Assembly: GCA_903828515.1 (NCBI GenBank)
Contig: CAIKMD010000006.1
Coordinates: 744,001-808,000, forward strand
Direction: 5' to 3'
DNA length: 64,000 nt
From: an uncultured Rhodospirillales bacterium
GTDB taxonomy: Bacteria; Pseudomonadota; Alphaproteobacteria; ATCC43930; CGMCC-115725
The translations under genes were made by a program, and so were the position numbers. The notes under the pieces were generated by a model. It saw only the letters and a program-made list of their open reading frames with translations. It had not been told where the DNA came from and made no database searches. Positions within the stretch are counted from its first letter, which is position 1; the number at the start of each line of letters is the position of its first letter. Positions 35,002 through 44,292 of the stretch are shown in pieces.

Positions 35002-35838
35002 TTAGATCGCGTCCAACTGATATTCGATATCGTTGGAGATGTTCCACAGGTAGCCGATATCGGCGGCGCCCACGAGCGCGTAGGCATGGCCGTGATGGCG
35101 CCAATAGAGCACGTTGAGATCGCCGCGACGGTCGAAGGTCGGCGCGAGATCGGGCCGGTTGGTGGTGCCGACCACGACGGTCAGCGGACCCAGGGTCTTG
35201 TTGTCGGTCGTATAGAAGAGCTGTGTCGCGGGCTGGCCCTCGACGATCAGATAGCGCGCGCCCTGGAACTGAAGCCCCCAGGGCTGCAGGTTCGGCAGGC
35301 GGAAATCGGACGGCAGTTTCTGGACCGCCTTGCGTGCCGCGTCGGTATCATTGGCGGGCACGTCGACCAGCGCCAGATCGTCCGCGCCGGCATTGACGAA
35401 GAGCTTGTGATAGCCGGCGATGTTGTCGAGCCAGTTGGCCGAGGCGAGGTTCGCCACGGCTTGATTGGTGGGGGTTGGTGCCGCGAAATAGCCCGCGCCG
35501 CCGCCGATCATGAGTCCCATCAGTCCGGCGGCCACCGCCCACTGCATCCAGGGACGGCCGGCCGCGCCGCGGCCTTTGCGCTTGTCATGCGCGGTCGCGA
35601 AATCGACGACCTCGGAGAGGGTCTCGCCGCGCGCGGCCGCCAACAGCCTTTCGGGCACGGGCTCGCGCAGAATCGGATCGAAAGCGGCGCGCAGAATCTG
35701 GGCGCTGGATTGGAGACCGTCGACCCGCGCGCGCAGCTCCGCATCGTGCGTCAGCGCCGCGTCGAATTCGGCCTGTGCGGCGTCATCGAGCTCGCCGTCG
35801 ACATAGGCCACCAGTTGTTCGTCACTCGGCTTCTGCAT
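35002..35838 (-). CDS. Transmembrane anti-sigma factor
   Basis: The 278-residue protein has a cytoplasmic N-terminal domain starting with the anti-sigma pattern SDEQLVAYVDGELDDAAQAEF, one membrane helix (about 97-120, WAVAAGLMGLMIGGGAGYFAA) and a periplasmic C-terminal domain of about 155 residues. The HxxxCxxC zinc motif of many anti-sigma domains is absent. ATG 35838 overlaps the sigma-factor stop (TGATG). The periplasmic domain, with APTFDRRGDLNVLYW and HHGHAYALVG, may sense an envelope signal. Confidence 0.85.
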   Translation of the reverse strand: MQKPSDEQLVAYVDGELDDAAQAEFDAALTHDAELRARVDGLQSSAQILRAAFDPILREPVPERLLAAARGETLSEVVDFATAHDKRKGRGAAGRPWMQWAVAAGLMGLMIGGGAGYFAAPTPTNQAVANLASANWLDNIAGYHKLFVNAGADDLALVDVPANDTDAARKAVQKLPSDFRLPNLQPWGLQFQGARYLIVEGQPATQLFYTTDNKTLGPLTVVVGTTNRPDLAPTFDRRGDLNVLYWRHHGHAYALVGAADIGYLWNISNDIEYQLDAI

Positions 35839-36350
35839 CACCCTTCGCTCCTTCGCGCGTGACCCCCGGCCTCGAGTTTGGCCTGGAGCGCCACCCGCGC
35901 ACGCGCCAATCGGCTCATGATCGTACCGACCGGCACCTCAGCGACATCCGCCGCTTCCTTGTAACTCAACCCGTCCACGGTCACGAGCAACAGGGCTGCG
36001 CGCTGTTCGGCCGGTAGTGTGGCCAAAGCCGCTTGCACTTCCCGCAAGGCGATCCGGGCTTCGACTCGGCGCATCGATTCGTCCGTGCCGACATTCAAGC
36101 CCTCGTCTTCGTGCGCTTCCTTGCGGATGTTCCGGGACCTGATCTGGTCGATCCAGATCGTTTGGCAGATCCTGAACATCCAACTGTCGAACCGCGTACC
36201 CTCCTGAAACTGATGCGCGCGGGTAATCGCCCGTTCGCATGCCGCCTGGACCAGATCGTCGGCTTCGGCGGCCGTACCGGTGAGACCACGGGCGAATCGC
36301 CGCAATCTCGGTAAAACCGCAATGAGCTGATCGGAAACCGACGCGCTCAT
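35838..36350 (-). CDS. ECF-type RNA polymerase sigma factor
   Basis: The 170-residue protein has region 2 (RFARGLTGTAAEADDLVQAACERA, then FDSWMFRICQTIWIDQIRSR) and region 4 (LPAEQRAALLLVTVDGLSYKEAADV and VPVGTIMSRLARAR). ATG 36350 is selected because the longer open frame upstream has no coding character. Its stop overlaps the anti-sigma start. It is probably autoregulated through the promoter at 36403-36427. Confidence 0.92.
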   Translation of the reverse strand: MSASVSDQLIAVLPRLRRFARGLTGTAAEADDLVQAACERAITRAHQFQEGTRFDSWMFRICQTIWIDQIRSRNIRKEAHEDEGLNVGTDESMRRVEARIALREVQAALATLPAEQRAALLLVTVDGLSYKEAADVAEVPVGTIMSRLARARVALQAKLEAGGHARRSEG

Positions 36351-36402
36351 GATGCCGAACCCGACCAGGGGAGGGGTCCGGCAACCGGCCTGACAGGATG
36401 AG

Positions 36403-36427
36403 AACGGGGGGTGATGAGATTTATTCC
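36403..36427 (-). promoter_or_regulatory. Putative ECF-sigma-dependent promoter
   Basis: On the minus strand, GGAAT (36427-36423) and CGTT (36406-36403) are 16 bases apart, matching the GGAA(C/T)-N16/17-CGTT form of ECF promoters. It would start a transcript about 45 bases before the sigma-factor ATG. The rest of the 298-base divergent region (36351-36648) holds GC-rich sequence in which I see no gene; the pntAA promoter must be there but is not obvious. Confidence 0.55.
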
Positions 36428-36648
36428 CTGTAATGAAGCCGCCATGATCGGGACGATCCGGCCGGATCGGGAGCCCAGCGCCCAGTTGAGGCCTTGGGCG
36501 GAGCGTTAACGCCATCTTAAACAGGCGCGGCCGGGCTGAGAAGGCCCGCGCGCCGGCCCCGCTCGTCAACGATGCCAACGCTTGCCGCTTCACAAACGCG
36601 CCACATCCGGTCATTGTGGCGCGGTTTCGTCAGGGGATTATTCGCGAC

Positions 36649-37782
36649 ATGAAGATCGCAATACCAAGGGAGCGCCGCCCGCACGAACGCCGGGTTGCGG
36701 CATCACCCGATACCGTCAAGCGACTCGTTGGCATGGGACAAGAGGTGGTGGTCGAGGCCGGCGCCGGGTTGGGCGCCTCCTTCACCGATGAGGCCTTCAC
36801 CGCCGCGGGGGCCACGATCGCGGCTAATGCCGGCGCGACGGTCGGCACCGCCGACATCGTGCTCCGGGTCCAGGCGCCCGAGCCGGGCGAAATCGGCACG
36901 ATGAAGCGCGGTGCCGTGCTGATCGGCATGCTGTCGCCGCTGCAAAACAAGGACGCGGTCAAATCCTACGCGGATGCCGGGCTCACCGCCTTCGCCATGG
37001 AACTCGTGCCGCGTATCACCCGCGCGCAGTCGATGGACGTCCTGTCGAGCCAGGCCAATCTCGCCGGCTACCGCGCCGTGCTCGAAGCCTCGGTTGCCTT
37101 CGGCCGGGCTTTCCCGATGATGATGACCGCGGCCGGCACGATCGCGCCGGCACGGGTTCTGGTCATGGGCGCCGGCGTCGCGGGGCTTCAGGCCATCGCC
37201 ACGGCGCGCCGCCTCGGTGCGATCGTGTCGGCGACCGACGTGCGACTCGCCGCGAAAGAACAGGTCGAGAGCCTCGGCGCCACCTTCCTCGCGGTCGATC
37301 TCGAAGCGATGAAGCAGATGGAGACCGCCGGCGGCTACGCCAAGGAGATGGGCGAGGATTTCGCCCGCCGCCAGCGCGAGCACATCACCGAGGCGCTGAA
37401 GAAGATCGACATCGTGATCTGCACCGCGCTCATTCCCGGCCGCAAGGCGCCGGTCCTGATCGGCGCGGACATGGTCGCGGTGATGCGCCCAGGCTCCGTG
37501 CTGGTCGATCTCGCGGTCGAGCAGGGCGGCAATATCGAGGGCAGCAAGCCCGGCGAGGAAGTGGTGACGGCGAATGGCGCCACCATTCTCGGCCATCTGA
37601 ACATCCCCTCGCATATCGCGATCGACGCCAGCCAGCTTTATGCCAAGAACCTTTTGGCGTTCCTCGGTCTCATCATCGACAAGGACAAGGCCTTGAAGAT
37701 CGATACCGCGGACGAGATCATCAAAGCGTCGTTGCTGACGCAGGGCGGCGCGATCGTCCACCCGCAACTCGCAGGAGCCTGA
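36649..37782 (+). CDS. pntAA: NAD(P) transhydrogenase subunit alpha part 1
   Basis: The 377-residue protein is the NAD(H)-binding domain I of proton-translocating transhydrogenase: [24 protein letters not shown], the RQD-loop-like [21 protein letters not shown], and the Rossmann segment [24 protein letters not shown]. The start at 36649 gives the standard N-terminus. It is the first of three genes (alpha split in two, then beta), the arrangement known from Rhodospirillum rubrum. The complex uses the proton gradient to make NADPH. Confidence 0.95.
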   Translation: MKIAIPRERRPHERRVAASPDTVKRLVGMGQEVVVEAGAGLGASFTDEAFTAAGATIAANAGATVGTADIVLRVQAPEPGEIGTMKRGAVLIGMLSPLQNKDAVKSYADAGLTAFAMELVPRITRAQSMDVLSSQANLAGYRAVLEASVAFGRAFPMMMTAAGTIAPARVLVMGAGVAGLQAIATARRLGAIVSATDVRLAAKEQVESLGATFLAVDLEAMKQMETAGGYAKEMGEDFARRQREHITEALKKIDIVICTALIPGRKAPVLIGADMVAVMRPGSVLVDLAVEQGGNIEGSKPGEEVVTANGATILGHLNIPSHIAIDASQLYAKNLLAFLGLIIDKDKALKIDTADEIIKASLLTQGGAIVHPQLAGA

Positions 37783-37787
37783 CGGAC

Positions 37788-38087
37788 ATGGAATTGGGCC
37801 AACCCCACGTTGTCGTCTTCTTCCTCACCGTGTTCGTGCTGGCGGTGTTCGTCGGCTACTACGTGGTCTGGCGGGTGACGCCCGCGCTGCATTCGCCGCT
37901 GATGAGCGTGACCAACGCGGTATCGAGCGTGATCATCGTCGGCGCCCTGATCGCGGCCGGTCCCGCCGATTTCAGCTTTTCCAAAGTGATGGGTTTCGTC
38001 GCGGTGACGCTTGCCTCGGTCAACATCTTCGGCGGCTTCATCGTCACGCAGCGCATGCTGCAGATGTTCAAGAAAAAGCAAAAATAA
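37788..38087 (+). CDS. pntAB: NAD(P) transhydrogenase subunit alpha part 2
   Basis: The 99-residue membrane protein has three hydrophobic helices, starting [18 protein letters not shown], with [20 protein letters not shown] (the conserved segment of domain II) and ending with a basic tail. It starts five bases after the pntAA stop. It forms part of the proton channel with the beta subunit. Confidence 0.95.
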   Translation: MELGQPHVVVFFLTVFVLAVFVGYYVVWRVTPALHSPLMSVTNAVSSVIIVGALIAAGPADFSFSKVMGFVAVTLASVNIFGGFIVTQRMLQMFKKKQK

Positions 38088-38100
38088 CGGGGGACCCCTA

Positions 38101-39492
38101 GTGAGCGCCGATCTCTCAGCTCTTCTCTATCTGGTCGCCTCGATCTGCTTCATCATGGCGCTGCGCGGCCTGTCGAGCCCGCAGACGTCGCGCGGCGGCA
38201 ATCTCTACGGCATCGTCGGCATGGTCATCGCCATCGGCACCACGCTGGCGGGGCCGGGCGTGGTCAGCTACGGCATGATCCTCGCCGGCGTCGTCATCGG
38301 GGGTGCTGCCGGCACCTTCATCGCGCTGCGCATCCAGATGACCGCGCTGCCGCAACTGGTCGCGGCGTTCCACAGCCTCGTCGGCCTTGCCGCCGTCTGC
38401 GTTGCATCGGCCGCGTTCTACGCGCCGTCGGCTTACGGCATCGGCGTCGAAGGCGCGATCGAGCAGGGCAGCCTCTTCGAGATGGGGCTCGGCACCGCGA
38501 TCGGCGCGATCACCTTTACCGGCTCGATTATCGCCTTCGGCAAGCTTCAAGGCATCATCACTGGTTCGCCGCTGGTCTTTCCGGGCCAGCATCCGTTCAA
38601 CGCTCTCTTGGGCGTCCTGCTGCTCGCGGCGCTGGTGTGGTTCGTCGTGGCGCAGCCGCCCATGGCGTTCTGGGCGATCGTCGGGCTCTCGCTGCTGCTC
38701 GGTCTCCTGCTGATCCTGCCGATCGGCGGCGCCGATATGCCGGTCGTGATCTCGATGCTCAACTCCTATTCGGGTTGGGCGGCCTGCGGCATCGGCTTCA
38801 CGCTGGCCAACAGCCTTCTCATCATCACCGGCGCTTTGGTCGGCTCGTCGGGCGCGATCCTCTCCTACATCATGTGCAAGGGGATGAACCGCTCGATCTT
38901 CAACGTGATCCTCGGCGGCTTCGGCACCGAGGGCGGCACGGGCCCGGCGACGACACAGGGCGATAAGACGGTGAAATCGGGCAGCGCCGAAGACGCCGCC
39001 TTCATCATGAAGAACGCGAGTTCGGTGGTGGTGGTCCCCGGCTATGGCATGGCCGTCGCGCAGGCGCAACATGCGCTCAAGGAAATGGCCGACATCCTCA
39101 AGAAAGAGGGCGTCACGGTTCATTACGCGATCCATCCGGTCGCCGGCCGCATGCCGGGCCACATGAACGTGCTGCTCGCCGAAGCCAACGTGCCTTATGA
39201 CGACGTGATGGAACTCGACGAGATCAACCGCGATTTCGCCTCGACCGACGTGGCCTTCGTGATCGGCGCCAACGACGTGACCAATCCGGCGGCCAAGACC
39301 GACCCCAAATCGCCGATCTACGGCATGCCGATTCTCGACGTCGAGAAGGCGAAGACCGTGCTGTTCATCAAGCGCTCGATGGCCTCGGGCTATGCCGGCG
39401 TCGATAACGAACTGTTCTTCCGCGACAACACGATGATGCTGTTCGGCGACGCGAAAAAGATGTGCGAGCAGATCGTGAAGGCGCTGGGCTGA
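38101..39492 (+). CDS. pntB: NAD(P) transhydrogenase subunit beta
   Basis: The 463-residue protein starts with GTG (VSADLSALLYLVASICFIMALRGL), following GGGGGA. It has about nine membrane helices, including QMTALPQLVAAFHSLVGLAAV with the conserved histidine, and a C-terminal NADP-binding domain III with VPGYGMAVAQAQHAL, HPVAGRMPGHMNVLLAEA and FVIGANDVTNPAA. An upstream frame extension overlaps pntAB and is not used. The operon ends at a strong terminator. Confidence 0.95.
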   Translation: MSADLSALLYLVASICFIMALRGLSSPQTSRGGNLYGIVGMVIAIGTTLAGPGVVSYGMILAGVVIGGAAGTFIALRIQMTALPQLVAAFHSLVGLAAVCVASAAFYAPSAYGIGVEGAIEQGSLFEMGLGTAIGAITFTGSIIAFGKLQGIITGSPLVFPGQHPFNALLGVLLLAALVWFVVAQPPMAFWAIVGLSLLLGLLLILPIGGADMPVVISMLNSYSGWAACGIGFTLANSLLIITGALVGSSGAILSYIMCKGMNRSIFNVILGGFGTEGGTGPATTQGDKTVKSGSAEDAAFIMKNASSVVVVPGYGMAVAQAQHALKEMADILKKEGVTVHYAIHPVAGRMPGHMNVLLAEANVPYDDVMELDEINRDFASTDVAFVIGANDVTNPAAKTDPKSPIYGMPILDVEKAKTVLFIKRSMASGYAGVDNELFFRDNTMMLFGDAKKMCEQIVKALG

Positions 39493-39515
39493 GCGACGCG
39501 TTTCGCTTCAAACCG

Positions 39516-39549
39516 AAAAAGCCGCCCGGCAATGCCGCGGCGGCTTTTT
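39516..39549. terminator. Bidirectional rho-independent terminator between pntB and rpsU
   Basis: Arms AAAAAGCCGCC (39516-39526) and GGCGGCTTTTT (39539-39549) enclose a loop that can itself pair (CGGC/GCCG). The A- and T-runs on the outside allow termination in both directions, for pntB on the plus strand and rpsU on the minus strand. Confidence 0.9.
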
Positions 39550-39581
39550 GTTTATCGACGAACGGCCGGTGGTTTGAGGGC

Positions 39582-39785
39582 TTAGTAGCCCTCGCGTTCC
39601 AGGCGCTTGCGGAGAAGCTTGCGGTGGCGGCGAACGGCCTCGGCCTTTTCGCGGGCGCGCTTCTCGGAGGGTTTCTCGTAATTGCGGCGCAGCTTCATTT
39701 CCCGGAAGACGCCTTCGCGCTGAAGTTTCTTTTTCAGGACGCGCAACGCCTGATCGACGTTGTTGTCGCGGACGAGAATTTCCAC
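39582..39785 (-). CDS. rpsU: 30S ribosomal protein S21
   Basis: The 67-residue product starts with GTG and reads [20 protein letters not shown], then [20 protein letters not shown] and a basic tail, an unmistakable S21. An AAGGAG site lies about ten bases before the GTG. The open frame extends upstream without coding character. S21 binds at the platform of the small subunit near the anti-Shine-Dalgarno region. The gene is divergent from def and coq9. Confidence 0.96.
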   Translation of the reverse strand: MEILVRDNNVDQALRVLKKKLQREGVFREMKLRRNYEKPSEKRAREKAEAVRRHRKLLRKRLEREGY

Positions 39786-39958
39786 GGTCGTATGACTCCT
39801 TGAGGGCTCCGGGCGGCAATTCGATACCACGAAGCGCCCCAATCTGCCAAGGCTCGGGCTTGATGAAAAATCGGTCCGCCCCATATAGGCCGGGACGGGC
39901 AATGGTCGTGATCAACGGCGGGGGCGCCACCGGCGGATGAACCTATCCAATACGAAAC

Positions 39959-39999
39959 AAAGCCAATTTTTCGGCGGGTTGCCGCCGATTTTTGGCTTT
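39959..39999. repeat. Two-part stem-loop in the rpsU-def divergent region
   Basis: Outer arms AAAGCCAA (39959-39966) and TTGGCTTT (39992-39999) and inner arms TCGGCGG (39971-39977) and CCGCCGA (39982-39988) pair perfectly around a four-base loop, with T-rich internal loops on both sides. It lies in the 257-base divergent region, which otherwise shows no gene. It could be a regulatory hairpin or a dispersed palindrome. Confidence 0.55.
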
Positions 40000-40042
40000 G
40001 ACACGGCTTTACCCCCGGCCCCGGCTTGCCCATAGTAGAGCC

Positions 40043-40585
40043 ATGGCCATCCTCAAAATCGCCCGTATGGGCCATCCCGTCCTGCGCCGCCGGGCCGATT
40101 CGGTGGCCGATCCGACCGCGCCCGAGATCCAGCGCCTGCTCGACGACATGGCCGAGACCATGGCCGATATCGGCGGCGCGGGCTTGGCCGCGCCCCAGGT
40201 CCACGTTCCGTTGCGGGTGGTGATCTTCCGGGTGCCGGCCGAGCGCCTGAGCGGCGCCGAAGACGACGTTGCCCAGGATCTGGCCGCCCTGATCAATCCG
40301 GTGATCGAGCCGTTGGGCGAGGACATGGAACTCGGCTGGGAGGGATGCCTCTCCGTGCCCGGCCTCAAAGGCGCGGTGCCGCGCTATAGCCGGATTCGCT
40401 ATCGTGGGGTCGGGCCCGACGGCGCGGCGATCGATCGAACCGTTTCCGGCTTTCACGCCCGCGTCGTGCAGCACGAATGCGATCATCTCGACGGCATTCT
40501 CTATCCGCAGCGCATGACCGACATGCGGCTCCTGATGTTCGTCGAGGAAGGCGCGCGCTATCCGATTTCGCTGGAGCCCGCATGA
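40043..40585 (+). CDS. def: Peptide deformylase
   Basis: The 180-residue protein has all three deformylase motifs: GGAGLAAPQ (44-52), EGCLSVPG (100-107) and HECDH (144-148), giving metal ligands Cys102, His144 and His148 and catalytic Glu145. Start at 40043 (MAILKIARMGHPVL) matches the family. It removes the formyl group from new proteins. The stop overlaps the COQ9 start (ATGA). Position 44 is Gly-Gly-Ala instead of the common GVGLAAPQ, a mild variation. Confidence 0.95.
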   Translation: MAILKIARMGHPVLRRRADSVADPTAPEIQRLLDDMAETMADIGGAGLAAPQVHVPLRVVIFRVPAERLSGAEDDVAQDLAALINPVIEPLGEDMELGWEGCLSVPGLKGAVPRYSRIRYRGVGPDGAAIDRTVSGFHARVVQHECDHLDGILYPQRMTDMRLLMFVEEGARYPISLEPA

Positions 40586-41211
40586 CCGACGACGATCGCG
40601 CCAAGGATCGGCTCCTCGAGGCCTTGCTGCCGAACGTGCCGTTCGACGGCTGGACGCGGCGCGCCATTGATGCGGCGGCGTCGCGCACGGGGCTCGATGC
40701 GGCGATGCTTTTTCCGCGCGGCCCGCGCGATGCGGTTGCGTGGTTCAGCCATTGGGCCGATGCGAAGACCGCGTCGGCGCTCGATGCGAAGACGCGCGCG
40801 CGGCTCAAGGTGCGCGAGAAGATCGCATTGGGCGTGACGACGCGGCTCGATATTCTGCTGCCGCATCGCGAGGCGGTGCGGCGCGCGCTGGCGCTGCTGT
40901 CGATGCCGCGTCATCTGCCGTTGGGCGCGCGGCTGCTCTACGGCACCGTCGATACGATCTGGCGCGCCGCCGGTGATACCTCGACCGATTTCAATTTCTA
41001 TACGAAACGCGGCTTGCTCGCCGGCGTCTATGCCGCGACCACGTTCTATTGGCTCGACGATCGCAGCGACGGAACGGCGGCAACGGCGGAATTTCTCGAC
41101 CGGCGCCTCGCCGAGGTGCTGGCGATACCGCGTCTCGGCGCGACATTACCGCGCCTGCCCAATCTGCTGGGGCTTTTGCGGCGATTCAGCGCCGCGAAAT
41201 CAGCCGCGTGA
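40582..41211 (+). CDS. COQ9 family protein (rpsU-divergent type)
   Basis: The 209-residue protein matches the COQ9/TIGR02396 type, a TetR-like helical lipid-binding protein involved in ubiquinone synthesis: PFDGWTRRAIDAAA, LFPRGPRDAVAWFS, LDILLPHREAVRRALALL and TDFNFYTKRGLLAGVYAATTFYWLDD. The last block is strongly conserved. Start overlaps the def stop. Its 3' end overlaps purK on the opposite strand by 26 bases. The family is named after its divergent position to rpsU; here def is inserted between the two. Confidence 0.9.
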   Translation: MTDDDRAKDRLLEALLPNVPFDGWTRRAIDAAASRTGLDAAMLFPRGPRDAVAWFSHWADAKTASALDAKTRARLKVREKIALGVTTRLDILLPHREAVRRALALLSMPRHLPLGARLLYGTVDTIWRAAGDTSTDFNFYTKRGLLAGVYAATTFYWLDDRSDGTAATAEFLDRRLAEVLAIPRLGATLPRLPNLLGLLRRFSAAKSAA

Positions 41212-42253
41212 CGTGGCCCATCTTGCGGCCGGGCTCTGCTTTGTCCTTGCCGTAGAGATGGATCTTCTGCAGCGGGTCGTTGATCGCCTCGCGCCATTTC
41301 TCGATATCGGCGCCGATGAGGTTCTTCATCACCGCGTCGGAATGCCGTTCGGGACTGCCGAGCGGCAGGCCGCAGATCGCGCGCACCAATTGCTCGAACT
41401 GGTTCGTGTAGCACGCGTCGATCGTCCAGTGTCCCGAGTTGTGCGGCCGGGGCGCGATCTCGTTGACCAGCACCTGACCGTCATGCGTGACGAACATCTC
41501 GACGGCGAGAAGTCCGACGAGATCGAGCTTCTCCGCGATGTGGGTGGCGATCGCCTCGGCGCGCATCGCGATGGCGGGCGCGACGCGCGCGGGCGCGATG
41601 GTGGTGTCGAGGATGTGATTGACGTGCTGGTTCTCGACCGGCGCGTAGCTTGCCCATTTCCCGTTCTCGCCCCGTGCGACGATCACCGAGATTTCGCAGG
41701 CGAATTCGACGAAGCCTTCGAGAATGCCGTCGGTTGAACCGAAGCCTTTCCAGGCCTCGGCGAGATTGGTCTCGGCGCGGATGCCCGTTTGGCCCTTGCC
41801 GTCATACCCCATGCGCACGGTCTTCAGGATTCCGCGCGGGCCCATCGCGGCGACGGCCGCGCGTAATTCCGCTTCGTTCGAGACCGCGCGATAAGGCGCC
41901 GTTGCGATTCCGATCGAGCGCAGGAAGTCCTTTTCCTTGATCCGGTCCTGCGCGATGCGCAAGGCGTTGGGGCCGGGGCGCACCGGCTTGTGTTCGGCGA
42001 GAAATTCGGCCGTGTCGCCGGGCACGTTCTCGAACTCGAAGGTCACGACGTCGACCGCATTGGCGAATCGCGCGAGCGCCGCCTTGTTGCCGTAAGACGC
42101 GGTGGTCGAGAGCGACGTCGCCTGCTTGGCCGGGCTGTCCTTGATCGGGCAATAGACGTGGCAGCGATAGCCGAGTGCGCTCGCGGCGAGCACGGTCATC
42201 CGACCCAACTGCCCGCCGCCCAGAATGCCGATGGTTGCGCCTGGCTCGATCAT
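41186..42253 (-). CDS. purK: N5-carboxyaminoimidazole ribonucleotide synthase
   Basis: The 355-residue ATP-grasp protein begins [19 protein letters not shown], with FEFENVP, the [11 protein letters not shown] segment, [56 protein letters not shown]. This is PurK throughout. It carboxylates AIR with ATP and bicarbonate. The start overlaps the purE stop (ATGA), so the two purine genes are co-translated. Confidence 0.95.
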   Translation of the reverse strand: MIEPGATIGILGGGQLGRMTVLAASALGYRCHVYCPIKDSPAKQATSLSTTASYGNKAALARFANAVDVVTFEFENVPGDTAEFLAEHKPVRPGPNALRIAQDRIKEKDFLRSIGIATAPYRAVSNEAELRAAVAAMGPRGILKTVRMGYDGKGQTGIRAETNLAEAWKGFGSTDGILEGFVEFACEISVIVARGENGKWASYAPVENQHVNHILDTTIAPARVAPAIAMRAEAIATHIAEKLDLVGLLAVEMFVTHDGQVLVNEIAPRPHNSGHWTIDACYTNQFEQLVRAICGLPLGSPERHSDAVMKNLIGADIEKWREAINDPLQKIHLYGKDKAEPGRKMGHVTRLISRR

Positions 42254-42753
42254 GTCGATTTGGGGGCCTTCGCCACCGCATCGGTCTGGGCCTTGCGCCA
42301 GGCGTCGAGCCGGCGCGCCAGCCGGGTATCGCTGAGCGCGAGGATCGCTGCCGCCAGCAGCCCGGCATTGATCGCCCCGGCCTTGCCGATGGCCAGCGTG
42401 CCGACCGGCACGCCGCCGGGCATCTGGACGATCGAGAGGAAGCTGTCGACGCCCTTCAAGGCATGGCTTTCGACCGGCACGCCGAGGACGGGCAAGGGCG
42501 TCATCGCGGCGGTCATGCCGGGCAGATGCGCGGCGCCGCCGGCACCGGCGATGATCACCTTGAGGCCCCGGCCGCGCGCGCGGTTCGCATACTGGACGAG
42601 GCGTTTGGGGGTGCGATGGGCCGAGACGATTCGCGACTCGTAGGGGATGCCGAGCGCGTCGAGCGTCTGCGCCGCGTGAATCATCGTCGCCCAATCGGAC
42701 TGGCTGCCCATGATGATGCCGATCGACGGCTTCGCGCCGCGCTTTGCGGCCAT
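42250..42753 (-). CDS. purE: N5-carboxyaminoimidazole ribonucleotide mutase
   Basis: The 167-residue protein has the class I PurE signature: [42 protein letters not shown] and the [17 protein letters not shown] loop. It moves the carboxyl group made by PurK to form CAIR. The C-terminal tail is about ten residues longer than in E. coli. It is the first gene of the purEK pair. Confidence 0.96.
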   Translation of the reverse strand: MAAKRGAKPSIGIIMGSQSDWATMIHAAQTLDALGIPYESRIVSAHRTPKRLVQYANRARGRGLKVIIAGAGGAAHLPGMTAAMTPLPVLGVPVESHALKGVDSFLSIVQMPGGVPVGTLAIGKAGAINAGLLAAAILALSDTRLARRLDAWRKAQTDAVAKAPKST

Positions 42754-42834
42754 GCTGTCCCCCGCGAAAAAGGAGGGCGCATTATAGGTAGGACGTTCGG
42801 GGGGGCAAGCGCGATGGCCGGGCCGGTCGCGCGG

Positions 42835-43038
42835 TCAGGCGATGATGTCGGGCAGCAGCGAGTTTTCGAGTTTGGCGACCAGATCCTTGATCGCAAGTTT
42901 GCGCTTCTTCAGCCTTTGCAGGCCGAGATTGTTGGCGGGCACCTGATCCGTCAGCCGCGCGATCGCTTCATCGAGATCGCGATGTTCGGCCTTGAGTGAT
43001 TCGAGGCGCGCCTTGACCGCTTCGACGTCGAGGTCCAT
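42835..43038 (-). CDS. DUF465 (YdcH-like) small coiled-coil protein
   Basis: The 67-residue protein, MDLDVEAVKARLESLKAEHR, is a helical hairpin: a first helix with HRDLDEAIARL and a second with LQRLKKRKLAIKDLVAKLE, the typical DUF465 pattern. ATG 43038 is preferred to an upstream extension. It is soluble and probably oligomeric; the role of the family is not known. A second DUF465 gene occurs at 44293. Confidence 0.85.
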   Translation of the reverse strand: MDLDVEAVKARLESLKAEHRDLDEAIARLTDQVPANNLGLQRLKKRKLAIKDLVAKLENSLLPDIIA

Positions 43039-43088
43039 GACCGGCGCAGTATACCAAACTTGAGCGCGGTCGGCGCGAGGAACCTGTG

Positions 43089-43562
43089 ATGTCCGACGCG
43101 GCAGCGGAATTGTGGCGCTTTTCCCTGGCGATCTACGCAAAACCGGACGTTCCGCCGGCCTGCCTCGTCCTGCAGGATCAGTTCGGGCGCGACGTCAACG
43201 TGATGATCTATTCCTGTTGGCTGGGCATGAGCGGGCGCGGGCGCCTGACGAGCGCTGCGCTCGCCGCGGCCGACCGTGCCGTGGCCCCGTGGCGGCATGA
43301 GGTGGTCGAGGTTTTCCGTGCCGCGCGCCGCGCGGTCAAAGCGGCCGCCTTGCCGGGCTCCGATGAACTCTATGCGAAGGCCAAGGCGGTCGAACTCGAT
43401 GCCGAGCGGTTCTTGCAATCGCGCCTTGTCGCGATGGCTCCGGCAGCCGATGGGTCGATTTCAAAGGAAGAGCGTCTGGCGGCTGCCCTTGCCAATCTCA
43501 CGCTCTATATCGACGCCGCCCCGGCCGATGCGGTTCGGGCGGCGCTGACGGCGATGGTCTAG
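43089..43562 (+). CDS. TIGR02444 family protein
   Basis: The 157-residue protein begins MSDAAAELWRFSLAIYAKPDV and contains CLVLQDQFGRDVNVMIYSCWLG, the conserved block of the TIGR02444 family, followed by helices. ATG 43089 is taken because GAGG lies eight bases before it. The function of the family is unknown. The stop codon overlaps that of ubiX in a shared CTAG. Confidence 0.8.
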   Translation: MSDAAAELWRFSLAIYAKPDVPPACLVLQDQFGRDVNVMIYSCWLGMSGRGRLTSAALAAADRAVAPWRHEVVEVFRAARRAVKAAALPGSDELYAKAKAVELDAERFLQSRLVAMAPAADGSISKEERLAAALANLTLYIDAAPADAVRAALTAMV

Positions 43563-44143
43563 CTCATCTTCCCGTCTTCGGAGCCCCAGCGTTTGACCGC
43601 GCCGGTATCGAGATCGAACAGGTCGAGGACGCGGCCGAGATTGTGGTCGATGACGTCTTCCAGAGTCTTGGGCCGGTTGTAGAAGGCGGGCACCGGCGGG
43701 GCGATGATCGCGCCCATCTCGGTGAGCGCGGCGAGGTTGCGCAAATGCCCGAGGTGCAACGGCGTTTCGCGCACCATCAGGACGAGGCGGCGGCGTTCCT
43801 TGAGGATCACGTCGGCGGCGCGGGTCAGCAGCGAGGTGGTGACGCCCGAGGCCATTTCGGCGACGCTGCGGACCGAGCAGGGCGCCACGATCATGCCCAG
43901 GGTCTTGAACGAGCCCGAGGACAGCGAGGCCGCCATATCGCCGATATTGTGCGAGTGATCGGCCAGGGCACGCACCTGGGCCACTTTCATGTCGGTCTCG
44001 TAGGCCAGAGTGACCTCGGCCGATTTGCTCATGACGAGATGGGTCTCGACCGGCATTTCGCGCAAAATTTGCAGCAATCGAACGCCATAGATGACGCCCG
44101 AGGCTCCGCTGATTCCCACCACAATTCGCTGCGTGTTTGCCAT
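43559..44143 (-). CDS. ubiX: Flavin prenyltransferase UbiX
   Basis: The 194-residue flavoprotein has VVGISGASGVIYGVRLL at the N-terminus, THLVMSKSAEVTL, GMIVAPCSVRSVAEMASG and LVLMVRETPLHLGHLRNL, the standard UbiX signature. It attaches a dimethylallyl group to FMN to make the cofactor of UbiD-type decarboxylases, used in ubiquinone synthesis. No ubiD is in the window. Confidence 0.95.
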   Translation of the reverse strand: MANTQRIVVGISGASGVIYGVRLLQILREMPVETHLVMSKSAEVTLAYETDMKVAQVRALADHSHNIGDMAASLSSGSFKTLGMIVAPCSVRSVAEMASGVTTSLLTRAADVILKERRRLVLMVRETPLHLGHLRNLAALTEMGAIIAPPVPAFYNRPKTLEDVIDHNLGRVLDLFDLDTGAVKRWGSEDGKMS

Positions 44144-44292
44144 GCCGGTATCGTTGCCTATTGCTAACTAGACGAAAAGTCCGAGGCAGCATATCCTGCT
44201 TGGCCCGCCGGTCCAATCGGCGTTAGCATCAAGCCGTTCGTGCCGTCGTCTGCCCTCGTTCCGGGTCTTGTCCGGGTTTTACAGGAGGTGCC

